Positions 44,057-52,277 of a stretch of 64,000 bases of DNA are shown here, one piece after another. The DNA comes from a bacterium (lineage in GTDB: Bacteria; Bdellovibrionota; UBA1018), in the NCBI GenBank assembly GCA_019751945.1, contig JAIEMT010000009.1, positions 30,953-94,952 of the forward strand, read 5' to 3'. The translations under genes were made by a program, and so were the position numbers. The notes beneath the pieces were generated by a model. That model searched no databases, was not told the DNA's origin, and was given only the letters and a program-made list of their open reading frames with translations. The number at the start of each line of letters is the position of its first letter. The first letter of the stretch is position 1.

Positions 44057-44233
44057 ATGTCAGACGAAACCGCAAAGCCAGCTGAAACTGAAGCTTACTG
44101 TGTGAAGTGCAAAGCGAAGCGCCCGATGAAGGATCCCCAGAAGGTCACCATGAAGAACGGCAGAGATGCTCTTCAAGGAAAATGTGAAACTTGCGGAACC
44201 GGCCTTTACAAGATCTTGGGCAATAAGAAGTAA
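44057..44233 (+). CDS. Small DUF5679-like zinc ribbon protein
   Basis: The 58-residue protein (ATG 44057, GGAG seven bases upstream) has two CxxC pairs (YCVKCKAKR and KCETCGTGL) framing VTMKNGRDAL. That pattern fits the DUF5679 zinc-ribbon family from memory. It is cytoplasmic, and its function is unknown. It lies 18 bp upstream of trmB, so the two probably share a transcript. Confidence 0.8.
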   Translation: MSDETAKPAETEAYCVKCKAKRPMKDPQKVTMKNGRDALQGKCETCGTGLYKILGNKK

Positions 44234-44251
44234 TCTGATAGATAGGGTTCG

Positions 44252-44989
44252 ATGTCTGAACGCCTATCTTTGCAGCACCCCGATTACCGCTACCCGCCTC
44301 CTCGCAATCCGTATTTCAATAAATTCTCAGAACTTCCTGGCCCACGTCGAATTTTCTCTGATAACGATGCCGAACTGCACCGCTCCCACTGGAGCTCCCA
44401 GTTTCCGGACGTTCTCTCAAAAAAAATCTCATCAGAAAAAAGACCGCTTCATTTAGAAATTGGCTGCAATGGCGGCCACCTGCTCTTGGAATACGCGGCC
44501 CGCAATCCTAAAGACTGCTTCCTGGGTTTGGACTGGAAGTTTAAACAAATCTATTTCGGAGCTGAGAAGGCCATTAAACGATCTATCGATAATATTCTTT
44601 TTCTACGAGCCCATGCCGAACGCATCGACTATATGTTCGCTCCCGGAGAAATCGACCACCTCTATTTATTTTTCCCCGATCCCTGGCCAAAGAATGCTCA
44701 TGTCAAAAACCGGTTGGTTCGACCAGAAATGCTGGCCAAATTAGCCAAGCTAGTGAAACGTGGCGGATCTTTTGAAATTCGAACCGACCACCCTGCTTAT
44801 TTTGAGTGGATGCTCAAATCAATCGATCAATCCAAAGAGCATTGGGAAATGCTTTCCATGACCCGGGACAAACATGCAACTGATCGGGAAGCCGCAAAGA
44901 AACTCAAAATTCCGGAAGTGACTCTCTTCGAGCGAGTCTTCATCCTCGAGGATATTCCGATTCAACAGGCGATCTTACGAAGAAAATGA
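44252..44989 (+). CDS. trmB: tRNA (guanine-N7-)-methyltransferase TrmB
   Basis: TrmB makes m7G46 in the tRNA variable loop using S-adenosylmethionine. The 245-residue protein has the SAM-binding motif LEIGCNGGHLLLEYA (about 71-85), the GLDWKFKQ stretch and the family signature LFFPDPWPKNAHVKNRLV. It starts with AGGG 5 bases upstream and ends 2 bp before the convergent TraB-like gene. The first 60 residues are longer than usual and polar. Confidence 0.93.
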   Translation: MSERLSLQHPDYRYPPPRNPYFNKFSELPGPRRIFSDNDAELHRSHWSSQFPDVLSKKISSEKRPLHLEIGCNGGHLLLEYAARNPKDCFLGLDWKFKQIYFGAEKAIKRSIDNILFLRAHAERIDYMFAPGEIDHLYLFFPDPWPKNAHVKNRLVRPEMLAKLAKLVKRGGSFEIRTDHPAYFEWMLKSIDQSKEHWEMLSMTRDKHATDREAAKKLKIPEVTLFERVFILEDIPIQQAILRRK

Positions 44990-44991
44990 AC

Positions 44992-45930
44992 TTACGGATT
45001 GCAATCAAAAGAGGCGGGACCAAGCATGTCCTCCAGAACAGCAATCTGAGCAACCAAGTGTCCCCACCCTAGTACCACCAAAGCTTTATCGTACTTCATT
45101 AGGGTGTCAGAGATAACTCGCAGCATTCTCGGATTCCGACCCCGATCGCTTAAATACATGATTTTCTGAAAGGTATTGGAAGTGGCTGAATTGTCCGGTC
45201 TAAAAAAATCCGTATTAAGTTTTGTGGAATCAAATTCCTGTTTTGTGACCGACTTGAAACATTTTAAGAAATCTTCGTACGTGAATTGAACCCCAAGTTT
45301 TTCTTTTAAAGAGAGCGAGAACTGCTCTCGATTGAACTTGAAACGGGGATGTGAGTTTGAAAACTCTTCCCCTTGAAAGGTCAACATCACTGTCCACCTA
45401 AAACAAGCATAGTCGCTCTTACTAAATTCTGGTTCAAGACTCCTTAAAATCTCCCGCTCAGACAACTCAGTACCGATGAATGGAACTCCCTGTTGCCGAG
45501 CCAGAGATGCTGAAAAGTGAATCTCGGGACAGCTCTTGAAAGACTCCTTTTCGCAAACAGGAATCATGTCGGTTATAGTAGTGGAATTCACACCCTCAGA
45601 ATGAGGCAAAGACTCGAGCAAAACCACCTGAGGGCGATCTCGTTCAACTGCCTTGCGGATGACCTGAAAATGGGGGTTTTGCGATTCGGGTCCAAAGCCA
45701 TGCTGAACAGAAACAAAAGAGAGCTCCTTCCCATTCTTTTTGAAACGAGTGACATAAGGGGGATCTTTGCAGGAAATAAGTTTTTGACTCAATTCATAAG
45801 AGAAATCGACCAGCAACTCCATCTGCGGAGGACTGGGTAAGGTGCTTGTCAAAGATGGTTTCGGACACTCGGCAAAAGCAGTCGAAGTCCACAATCCCAA
45901 GAAAATGACAAAAACCCAAGAAACTTCCAT
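44992..45930 (-). CDS. Secreted TraB/TIKI-like protein
   Basis: The 312-residue product has a signal peptide (VFVIFLGLWTSTAFA). The mature part shows the layout of the TraB/GumN/TIKI family, whose members include metalloproteases and pheromone inhibitors. That layout is VVLLESLPHSEG near 100, FIGTELSE near 150, YLSDRGRNPRML near 260 and VVLGWGHLVAQ (GxGH) near 290. Six or so cysteines in the mature region suggest disulfides. It is monocistronic and tail to tail with trmB. The family call rests on motif order, so it is moderate. Confidence 0.6.
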   Translation of the reverse strand: MEVSWVFVIFLGLWTSTAFAECPKPSLTSTLPSPPQMELLVDFSYELSQKLISCKDPPYVTRFKKNGKELSFVSVQHGFGPESQNPHFQVIRKAVERDRPQVVLLESLPHSEGVNSTTITDMIPVCEKESFKSCPEIHFSASLARQQGVPFIGTELSEREILRSLEPEFSKSDYACFRWTVMLTFQGEEFSNSHPRFKFNREQFSLSLKEKLGVQFTYEDFLKCFKSVTKQEFDSTKLNTDFFRPDNSATSNTFQKIMYLSDRGRNPRMLRVISDTLMKYDKALVVLGWGHLVAQIAVLEDMLGPASFDCNP

Positions 45931-46212
45931 CGCAACGATAATAGCATAAGAATCCAGGCTCGCGCCAGGGTGTGCTTAGAAAGTGCAGGCCGGCCTCGCG
46001 ATAACTTTCTCGAAGGGCGATGCAAAGCGCTTGACAGGTTTTGGGAGAGCAGTCGCTCGCAGTTCGAGATACAGTTTTAAAATCGTTCTATTTGCGTTTA
46101 TTTCTCATTCTTCAAACAAATAGAGACACTTTTTATTTCTAAAAAATTTTCGGGACTTTTTTCACTGGCGAGTCAATGTGCTCGTCAAAAAACCCCGTGT
46201 TACACAGCTCTC

Positions 46213-47064
46213 ATGAAAACTTTGCACGAAAAAGCGGTGGCGTTTGCAAAAACGTATTTGAAATCTGAAAGCGATTTGATTTTGGTTCTGCAGGAAATTG
46301 ATCGCCGGAAAGGTTATCGGGAACTTGGGTTTAAAAGCCTGTTTGAATACGCCCGGTCACTTGGGCTGTCAGAAAGCGTGGCTTATAATTTAATTGTAGT
46401 AGCCAGAAAAGCACTGGAAGTTCCAACGTTGCAAGAGAGGCTTCAGGCCCAAGAAATCACTCTTTCCAATGCTCGGACCATCACTTCAGTTTTGAATTCT
46501 GCCAACCAAGAAAAATGGATTGAGAAAGCATGCACTCTTTCTAAAAGAGAACTGGAGAAGGAAATCGCCAAAGAATTTCCGGAGAAGAGTGTCCCAGAAA
46601 CCACTCGGTACTTGGCAGAAAACCGGGTGGAACTGAGACTAGGCATTTCAGAAGCCTTGCTGAAAAAGCTGAAGCGCATTCAAGACCTGGAATCCAAACA
46701 GGATGCAGCAAGTTTAGAACAAACACTAGAAGCAATGGCCGAATCCTATCTTTCAAAACACGATCCGATCGAAAAGGCGAAGCGAGCTAGAAAGCCTGTC
46801 CCGGAACAGGTTTTTTCAACAACTCCCGCGGTGCACGCACATCTGAACACCCGAAAGAGATTCTACCCTGCTCCCCTTAAACATGCCGTCCACCTCAGAG
46901 ACCAAGTCCAGTGCACGCATGTCACTCATAACAAACGCTGCACTGAAAGACGCTGGCTCGATATTCATCACAAGAAGCCCCTGTCACAAGGCGGGCAAAC
47001 GACTCTCGACAATTTAACAACGCTCTGCCGGGGGCATCACCGGCTCCTTCATCATGGCAGATAG
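46213..47064 (+). CDS. HNH endonuclease-domain protein
   Basis: The 283-residue protein has a helical N-terminal region (IDRRKGYRELGFKSLFEYARSLGLSES, common in HNH proteins of this type), a coiled middle region and a C-terminal HNH domain. The HNH part has a Cys pair (CTHVTHNKRC), LDIHHKKPLSQGG, TLDNLTTLCRGHH and LLHHGR. No flanking repeats, recombinase or phage genes are seen. Upstream DNA (46,080-46,210) is AT-rich. It may be one of a dispersed family; its function is unknown. Confidence 0.8.
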   Translation: MKTLHEKAVAFAKTYLKSESDLILVLQEIDRRKGYRELGFKSLFEYARSLGLSESVAYNLIVVARKALEVPTLQERLQAQEITLSNARTITSVLNSANQEKWIEKACTLSKRELEKEIAKEFPEKSVPETTRYLAENRVELRLGISEALLKKLKRIQDLESKQDAASLEQTLEAMAESYLSKHDPIEKAKRARKPVPEQVFSTTPAVHAHLNTRKRFYPAPLKHAVHLRDQVQCTHVTHNKRCTERRWLDIHHKKPLSQGGQTTLDNLTTLCRGHHRLLHHGR

Positions 47065-47226
47065 TCGCTATACACGCCGGCGCGAGTGCTTTGGAACGCT
47101 TGGCATTTTCATGCGGATCGTTTTGGATAATTTCAGTAAACCCAGACCCTCAATGCAAAATAAATCACGTCACATCGAGACTAAGTATTGTCTAATATAT
47201 GCGCAACAGATTTTCTCCTGACCTAT

Positions 47227-48270
47227 CTAGCTCGCAGCTTTGACTTCCGTCCAAATACGATCCCAAAGAGTATGAGCTTCTCCTAAATCATCCATCCATT
47301 CGCAATTTTTTAAGAGATCATGAGATGGAAAAAGGGCCTTATCTCCGACCAATTCTTTCGAAAGGAAGTTGGGGACTTCTGACAGCACCGGAGCTACAAG
47401 AATTTTCTTTACCGTTGCCGCACTCGACTGCGGAGTCAACAAGTGCGCCAATAATTGATAAGCTTCGCTCTTGTGGGGAGCGGAGCGAGGAATGGCTAAA
47501 TTGTCCGTCCACTGCGTACAACCGTCAGACGGAATAATGTATTCAATATTTCTCCCCGATTCGCGCTTAGCCTGCAAAACATCCATCATATAAGCGTGAG
47601 CAACAGCTACTTCTCCGTTGATCAGGGGCATCTTGGTTTCGGAATTGAAGCTCTTTACGCGGGGACGGATTTTGATCAGCAATTCCTTCGCCCGATTCAG
47701 ATCCTCGGCCTTCTTCGAATTCAGACTCAAACCCATCGACTTCAAAGCTGCTGCAGTGACTTCCCGAGAATCGTCCAAGAAGGTGAGCTTTCCAGCAATC
47801 TTCGGATTCGAGAAAACATCTTTCCAGCTCGTAATTTTTTCAGAGGTCAAATCATGATTGACCGCAAACCCGGTCGTGCCCCAATCATAGGGAAAAGAGT
47901 ACTCATTCTTAGAATCATAGTTTCGACCGACGAACCGCGAATCAAACTTCTTAATGTCAGGAACGAGAGTGCGATCTAACTTTTCCAGCAGGTTGAGTTT
48001 CGACATGATGAGAACCATGTAATCCGAGGGAACAATCACGTCATAGTCCGAAGCTCCCGCTTGAATTTTTGCGAGCAGCTCTTCATTAGATGAATAATTT
48101 GAAATTCTAACTCGGACTCCTGTGTCCGTTTCAAAGTTAGAGATCACGGCCGGATCCAAATACCCGGACCAAATGGCCAGATTGACTGTTTTTACATTCT
48201 TCTTAGTGCAACCAGAACCGAGAGTTGCAAGAAAGCAAAGCGCCACACCCACCGAGATATAAAATTTCAT
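47227..48270 (-). CDS. potD: PotD-like polyamine-binding lipoprotein
   Basis: The 347-residue solute-binding protein has a lipobox GSGC (Cys at about 21), then the PotD-type start NLAIWSGYLDPAVISNFETD. Conserved regions YDVIVPSDYMV, PYDWGTTGFAVN and AYMMDVLQA follow. No potABC genes are nearby. It is the last gene of an operon with a TPR lipoprotein and lpoB, 20 bp after the former. It may feed a transporter elsewhere or act as an envelope sensor. The substrate is predicted to be putrescine or spermidine by family only. Confidence 0.82.
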   Translation of the reverse strand: MKFYISVGVALCFLATLGSGCTKKNVKTVNLAIWSGYLDPAVISNFETDTGVRVRISNYSSNEELLAKIQAGASDYDVIVPSDYMVLIMSKLNLLEKLDRTLVPDIKKFDSRFVGRNYDSKNEYSFPYDWGTTGFAVNHDLTSEKITSWKDVFSNPKIAGKLTFLDDSREVTAAALKSMGLSLNSKKAEDLNRAKELLIKIRPRVKSFNSETKMPLINGEVAVAHAYMMDVLQAKRESGRNIEYIIPSDGCTQWTDNLAIPRSAPHKSEAYQLLAHLLTPQSSAATVKKILVAPVLSEVPNFLSKELVGDKALFPSHDLLKNCEWMDDLGEAHTLWDRIWTEVKAAS

Positions 48271-48290
48271 GAGAAGTTTTTACTACTGAC

Positions 48291-49553
48291 TCACCTAGGA
48301 ATGTAGCGAAAATTCACAAAAACCTTCTGGCCCTTCCCCACCTGAACGGTCTTTTCAGGAATAGACGCGCCATCCCCTATGGGAGAAACCCTGACGGTAT
48401 GAGTGCCTGGCTCTACCGTAAAACGAGCCATCTGCAGGTCTCGCGGCAACAGACTCCAAGAGCGAAGATCAGCTTGATCCGCACTATAGAGAATCAACCG
48501 AGCCAACGCGCCCCAGCCTTGATTCCCGGTATTTTTGTCGATCTGATCAGCCACAACCTCTTTAGCCACGACCCCGGCCAGCTTTTTTGCAATCAGTCCA
48601 GCATACTTTTCATCCAGATTTTCCATGGCCGTTGCCTCGATGTTGTGAAGGACAGCCGTAGTACCTACGGGTTTTCCATCGATGTCGACATTGGCCTGCA
48701 AAACGGGGTTGTAGCGGGGAAAGAATTTGGGAAGCGTCCGAAAACTGGGGTTGGGTCGTTTCACTGGCGAAATTCCATTTTGGTAGATCACCACAATCTC
48801 GGCCTTACCTACTCGAGGAGAAAGCTGCCTCCCTGCACGATGGTCTTCATCCCCAAGACCGTACTCCCGATCCCAGCGCTCCATCTCATCACTCATTCCG
48901 AGTAACCAAGCCGTACGCCAGAGGTCCCGCCCCAGCCCCGGATAGTCGGGCACCAGCTGACGAGTGTTCTTATAGTCGACGTAAGCATCATTATAGTTAC
49001 GGTCGGCTTCATACATCACAGCCGAAAGGTAGCGGGCAAAGGCGTTCTGCTTGTACTTGCGCTCCCCTTCACTCACCATCAGCGAAAGTTTGCGGTTCAC
49101 GCGACGGGCCTCGACCAACGCGTCTTCATGGTCTCCCATCAACGCAAAATTGATTGCCAAGTAAGTGTTGATCAGAACTTTCTCGAAGTCCTCGCCCTTA
49201 TAGTCCTTCGAATTTTCTGAAACCAGAAGAGTCGCGCCTTCGGAAGCCAGGCTGGTGTAGTCCTTGATTTCTGCGATCTTATCGGCCTGAAGAAAAACCT
49301 TATTGCTCTCTTCGTAATTTCCCGAAGTGTGAAGCGTGAGTCCGAGATCTAAAAGATAGAGTAAGAGGTCACGTCCCCCCTCGCCTTCCCTCTCAACGCC
49401 CTGGCGCAACCGATTGGCAGCTTCTCCGTATTCGCCGCGACGAAACAATCCGTCCGTGACGGAATCCGACATTCGAGCAGAAACACAAGATGTGAGAATG
49501 CCCGACCCCGCCAGAACCAGGAGAAGAATTCCCGCGCGGGTACTTTTAAACAC
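48291..49553 (-). CDS. TPR lipoprotein of the COG3014 type
   Basis: The 420-residue lipoprotein has a lipobox LTSC (Cys at about 23). TPR-like helices follow over residues 30-220 (RRGEYGEAANRLRQG, GNYEESNKVFLQAD, DHEDALVEARRVN). A beta-rich C-terminus ends in TVEPGTHTVRVSPIGDG and FVNFRYIPR. It lies 3 bp after lpoB in the same operon. The family is often next to lpoB, consistent with a peptidoglycan synthesis role, but it has no established function. Confidence 0.75.
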   Translation of the reverse strand: MFKSTRAGILLLVLAGSGILTSCVSARMSDSVTDGLFRRGEYGEAANRLRQGVEREGEGGRDLLLYLLDLGLTLHTSGNYEESNKVFLQADKIAEIKDYTSLASEGATLLVSENSKDYKGEDFEKVLINTYLAINFALMGDHEDALVEARRVNRKLSLMVSEGERKYKQNAFARYLSAVMYEADRNYNDAYVDYKNTRQLVPDYPGLGRDLWRTAWLLGMSDEMERWDREYGLGDEDHRAGRQLSPRVGKAEIVVIYQNGISPVKRPNPSFRTLPKFFPRYNPVLQANVDIDGKPVGTTAVLHNIEATAMENLDEKYAGLIAKKLAGVVAKEVVADQIDKNTGNQGWGALARLILYSADQADLRSWSLLPRDLQMARFTVEPGTHTVRVSPIGDGASIPEKTVQVGKGQKVFVNFRYIPR

Positions 49554-49556
49554 GAA

Positions 49557-50162
49557 TTAGATACCGACGCTGCGCTTACGGTACTTCTTGCGGAGCTCGC
49601 GCTCTTCGGTGCAGTCGATGGTCGAGGTATCCATATTCGTCATATTCATCGTCAGTTTGTAATAGATGAACTTGTCGTTTCCGACTTGCTGAACGTTGGT
49701 AGCTAAGGCGCCGCTCAAAATATAGTCTGCGCCGATTTGAGAGCCCCGCTTCTTCTGAGAGGGACCCGAAACATTTCCACCGGCGTTGTAATCATACTCT
49801 TCGTCCAAAGTGCCACGCTCTTGCTTGTTCACGAAGCGAACTTTACCGCTCTTAATCAGAGCAGTCCGAATTTTATCGGTCATCGAAACGGTGTCGACGT
49901 GTTCTTCTGTGCGATTCTGAACCTTTTCAACAATCACCACCGGAGGCTTCGGCGCATTCGCAACGTACGAACAACCCACCATTGCTTTAATAATGGTGTC
50001 AGCCATTTGCTGCATATCGGATTCATTAAACTTATCGTCTAAGAGTTCCACGCGAGTGGGGTCATCGTATTCTCCTTTGGTAAAAGCTTTGGGGCCACAA
50101 CCGGACAAAGCCAGCACCGCCACCATGGAGAAAAGGACAGAAACTTTGCTCGTATTTTTCAT
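49557..50162 (-). CDS. lpoB: Penicillin-binding protein activator LpoB
   Basis: LpoB is an outer-membrane lipoprotein that stimulates PBP1b-type synthases. The 201-residue protein has a lipobox LSGC (Cys at about 22). The family core VVIVEKVQNRTEEHVDTVSMTDKI follows, then KSGKVRFVNKQE and IGADYILSGAL. It starts the lpoB-COG3014-potD operon. It diverges from the ArsA-type gene pair across 88 bp. Confidence 0.9.
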   Translation of the reverse strand: MKNTSKVSVLFSMVAVLALSGCGPKAFTKGEYDDPTRVELLDDKFNESDMQQMADTIIKAMVGCSYVANAPKPPVVIVEKVQNRTEEHVDTVSMTDKIRTALIKSGKVRFVNKQERGTLDEEYDYNAGGNVSGPSQKKRGSQIGADYILSGALATNVQQVGNDKFIYYKLTMNMTNMDTSTIDCTEERELRKKYRKRSVGI

Positions 50163-50178
50163 AGGATTCCCCTCATTT

Positions 50179-50186
50179 GCCGATAA
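50179..50186 (+). promoter_or_regulatory. Possible sigma-28 -10 element upstream of the ArsA pair
   Basis: GCCGATAA matches the sigma-28 -10 consensus exactly. The expected -35 region (50,160-50,167) matches only four of eight. It is 65 bp before the proposed start of the first ArsA-like gene. Confidence 0.25.
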
Positions 50187-50250
50187 TTTTAATAAGCCTC
50201 TAATATGATGGATTGATTGCCTTTGCGCAATGTGTTTTTCTCCCAGAAAG

Positions 50251-51126
50251 ATGAGCTTCCAATCTGTTTTCGAGAAAAACCTGATTTTTATTAACGGAAA
50301 AGGCGGCGTCGGAAAAACCCTTCTGGCACGCGCTGTTTCGCATCATCTTGCATCCCAGGGATTCAAAACACTTAACGCAGTATTTGAGGATCCTTTGCGG
50401 GAACCCGGCGAGCTCATTCAGCCAGACCCGTCTCTTCCTAAGCTCTGGTCTTTCAATTGCGAAGCCCACAGCGCTTTCGAAGAATATATTCAGCAGAAAA
50501 TCCCTTTGCCGCACGTGAGCCGTCTTTTTTTGAAGAATAAACTCATTCGCTACCTATCGAAAGCGGCACCAGGAATCCACGAACTGGTCCTCTTAGGAAA
50601 AATCTGGTTCGAGCGCACACACTACGATCGCATCGTCGTCGACATGCCATCGACGGGTTACGGCCTTACTATGTTTCAAAGCGTAGTCAATTTTGGAAAA
50701 CTTTTTCAGTCGGGCCCCATTCATAAAGATGCTGAGCTCATGCTAGAAACGCTTCGAGACCCGAAACAAACGGGGCACCTGTTAGTCACCCTGCCCGAAG
50801 AAATGCCCATCCGCGAAGCCATTGACCTTCAGGGTTACCTGCAGAAACTTTTTCCTGAAAATCATTCTCAGTTTGTGGTGAACAAAAAGTTTCCCCACTT
50901 GGAAACACTGACTCGACAAGAAGACAGCTTGTGGAAAAATCCCGTTCCGAAATCTCTACTCGACTACGCCCTGAAGAAAAGTCACACCGAGGCGGAACAC
51001 CTTCAGCTTTTACGAGAACGGGGAAAAAACTTTCAAGAAATTCCGTACATTCCCCCCACCTTGCACAATGCTCCTGAAAACCTGGTTCGGGACTTAGCAA
51101 GTTATTTGAAGGAGGGGACTTCATGA
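50251..51126 (+). CDS. ArsA/Get3-like ATPase, first of a pair
   Basis: The 291-residue protein (ATG 50251; an upstream in-frame ATG at 50230 lacks a ribosome site) has the deviant Walker A GKGGVGKT at 16-23. It has VVDMPSTGYGL in place of the usual switch II DTAPTGHT, and lacks the DPA-type switch I of its neighbour. It overlaps the second ATPase by 4 bp. The pair resembles the paired ArsA/Get3-type ATPases seen in delta-proteobacteria and may form a heterodimer. No arsB or arsR is near, so arsenic export is unlikely. Confidence 0.82.
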   Translation: MSFQSVFEKNLIFINGKGGVGKTLLARAVSHHLASQGFKTLNAVFEDPLREPGELIQPDPSLPKLWSFNCEAHSAFEEYIQQKIPLPHVSRLFLKNKLIRYLSKAAPGIHELVLLGKIWFERTHYDRIVVDMPSTGYGLTMFQSVVNFGKLFQSGPIHKDAELMLETLRDPKQTGHLLVTLPEEMPIREAIDLQGYLQKLFPENHSQFVVNKKFPHLETLTRQEDSLWKNPVPKSLLDYALKKSHTEAEHLQLLRERGKNFQEIPYIPPTLHNAPENLVRDLASYLKEGTS

Positions 51127-52277
51127 ACTCCTCTCAAATCGATCAACTCATCCAAGAACGAAGAATCATTGTCACCTGCGGAACCGGCGGGGTTGGAAAA
51201 ACAACGCTTAGTGCTTCACTCGCCATTCGTGCAGCCGTGCTAGGAAAAAGAGCGGTGGTCATCACGATCGACCCCGCGAAGCGTTTGGCCACTTCGTTGG
51301 GCTTCGACAAGCGCGTCGGCGATGCACCTGCTGACATCACGCCTCACTTGCAAGAAGCATTAAAAAATCATTCTGAAGCGGCACCGGGAAGTTTAGGAAA
51401 ACTTCATGCGATCATGCCGGACACCCAGGGAAGCTTTGAAAAACTCGTCGCACAGCTCGCGCCAAACTCTGCACTCGCGCAGTCGTTAATGCAGAATCCG
51501 ATTTTTGAAATCTTCGCGCGCGAATTTTCAGGTGCAAATGAATACATGGCACTGGAAAGATTGATTTCCCTGCACAACACGGGTGAATACGACACCATTA
51601 TTCTGGACACCCCACCGTCGCGAAACACTCTCGCATTTTTAGATGCGCCTCAGCTCCTGGCTCGACTCTTTGAAGAAAAACTCATTCAATGGCTGGTGGT
51701 GCCTACCAATCAGCTTTTCTCAATCGGAATAAAAAAGGCACTTGGAATTTTGGAGAAGCTGACAGGTTCGGGGTTCATGACTCACCTTTTTGCTTTCGGC
51801 CAGGCTCTTTTCGATGTTCGAATTAAATTCCTCGCACGGCTAAAAGATGTCACGACCCTGCTGCAATCCCAGGATGTCGGATTTATTTTAGTCACCGCGT
51901 CTGTTCCAGAGGCAATCCCTGAACTGCAGCACTTCGTCGATTCGGTGAAGGATCACGGGTTTCACTTCGATGGACTTCTCATTAACAGAACCCTGGGTGG
52001 GCTTGCGGATGATCAATCCGAATGGCGCAGCGCAGGGAAGAGCTCCGAACAAGCAAAACAGCTGGGAAGGGCAAGACAACTTCTCCAAGCCCTGGTAGAA
52101 AGAGAGAAAGTCTCTTACGATGCATTCAAACCCCTCCTCGAAGGGTCGAGAAGGTTAGGTGGAGGCTCGATACTCTATGAAAAACTGCCTGAACTTGCTC
52201 GCGACATCCACTCGCTTGAAGACCTTCTGTACGTTGCTTTTGCTCTCGGTCGCTCTTCCGGCGAAAGCGGCCCCTGA
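51123..52277 (+). CDS. ArsA/Get3-like ATPase, second of a pair
   Basis: The 384-residue protein has Walker A GTGGVGKT at 20-27, switch I TIDPAKRLA and switch II LDTPPSRNTLAFLD, so it keeps the core motifs better than its upstream partner. It has a long C-terminal part after residue 200, rich in helices. It lacks the metal-binding cysteines of arsenite ATPase and the CxxC of Get3. It overlaps the first ATPase by 4 bp, and its last 100 bp overlap the next gene. Confidence 0.85.
   Translation: MNSSQIDQLIQERRIIVTCGTGGVGKTTLSASLAIRAAVLGKRAVVITIDPAKRLATSLGFDKRVGDAPADITPHLQEALKNHSEAAPGSLGKLHAIMPDTQGSFEKLVAQLAPNSALAQSLMQNPIFEIFAREFSGANEYMALERLISLHNTGEYDTIILDTPPSRNTLAFLDAPQLLARLFEEKLIQWLVVPTNQLFSIGIKKALGILEKLTGSGFMTHLFAFGQALFDVRIKFLARLKDVTTLLQSQDVGFILVTASVPEAIPELQHFVDSVKDHGFHFDGLLINRTLGGLADDQSEWRSAGKSSEQAKQLGRARQLLQALVEREKVSYDAFKPLLEGSRRLGGGSILYEKLPELARDIHSLEDLLYVAFALGRSSGESGP

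Noticed and set aside
45979..46009. Hairpin GAAAGT/ACTTTC with inner palindrome AGGCCGGCCT upstream of the HNH gene
   Set aside because: Short outer stem, unequal interior, no T tract and no nearby gene end that needs it.
45931..46212. 282-bp gap upstream of the HNH gene checked for RNA genes
   Set aside because: AT-rich at its right end, but no tRNA-like cloverleaf, convincing promoter pair or short gene was seen.
46213..47064. HNH gene as part of a mobile element
   Set aside because: No flanking repeats, recombinase, reverse transcriptase or intron structure. The HNH domain alone is not enough.
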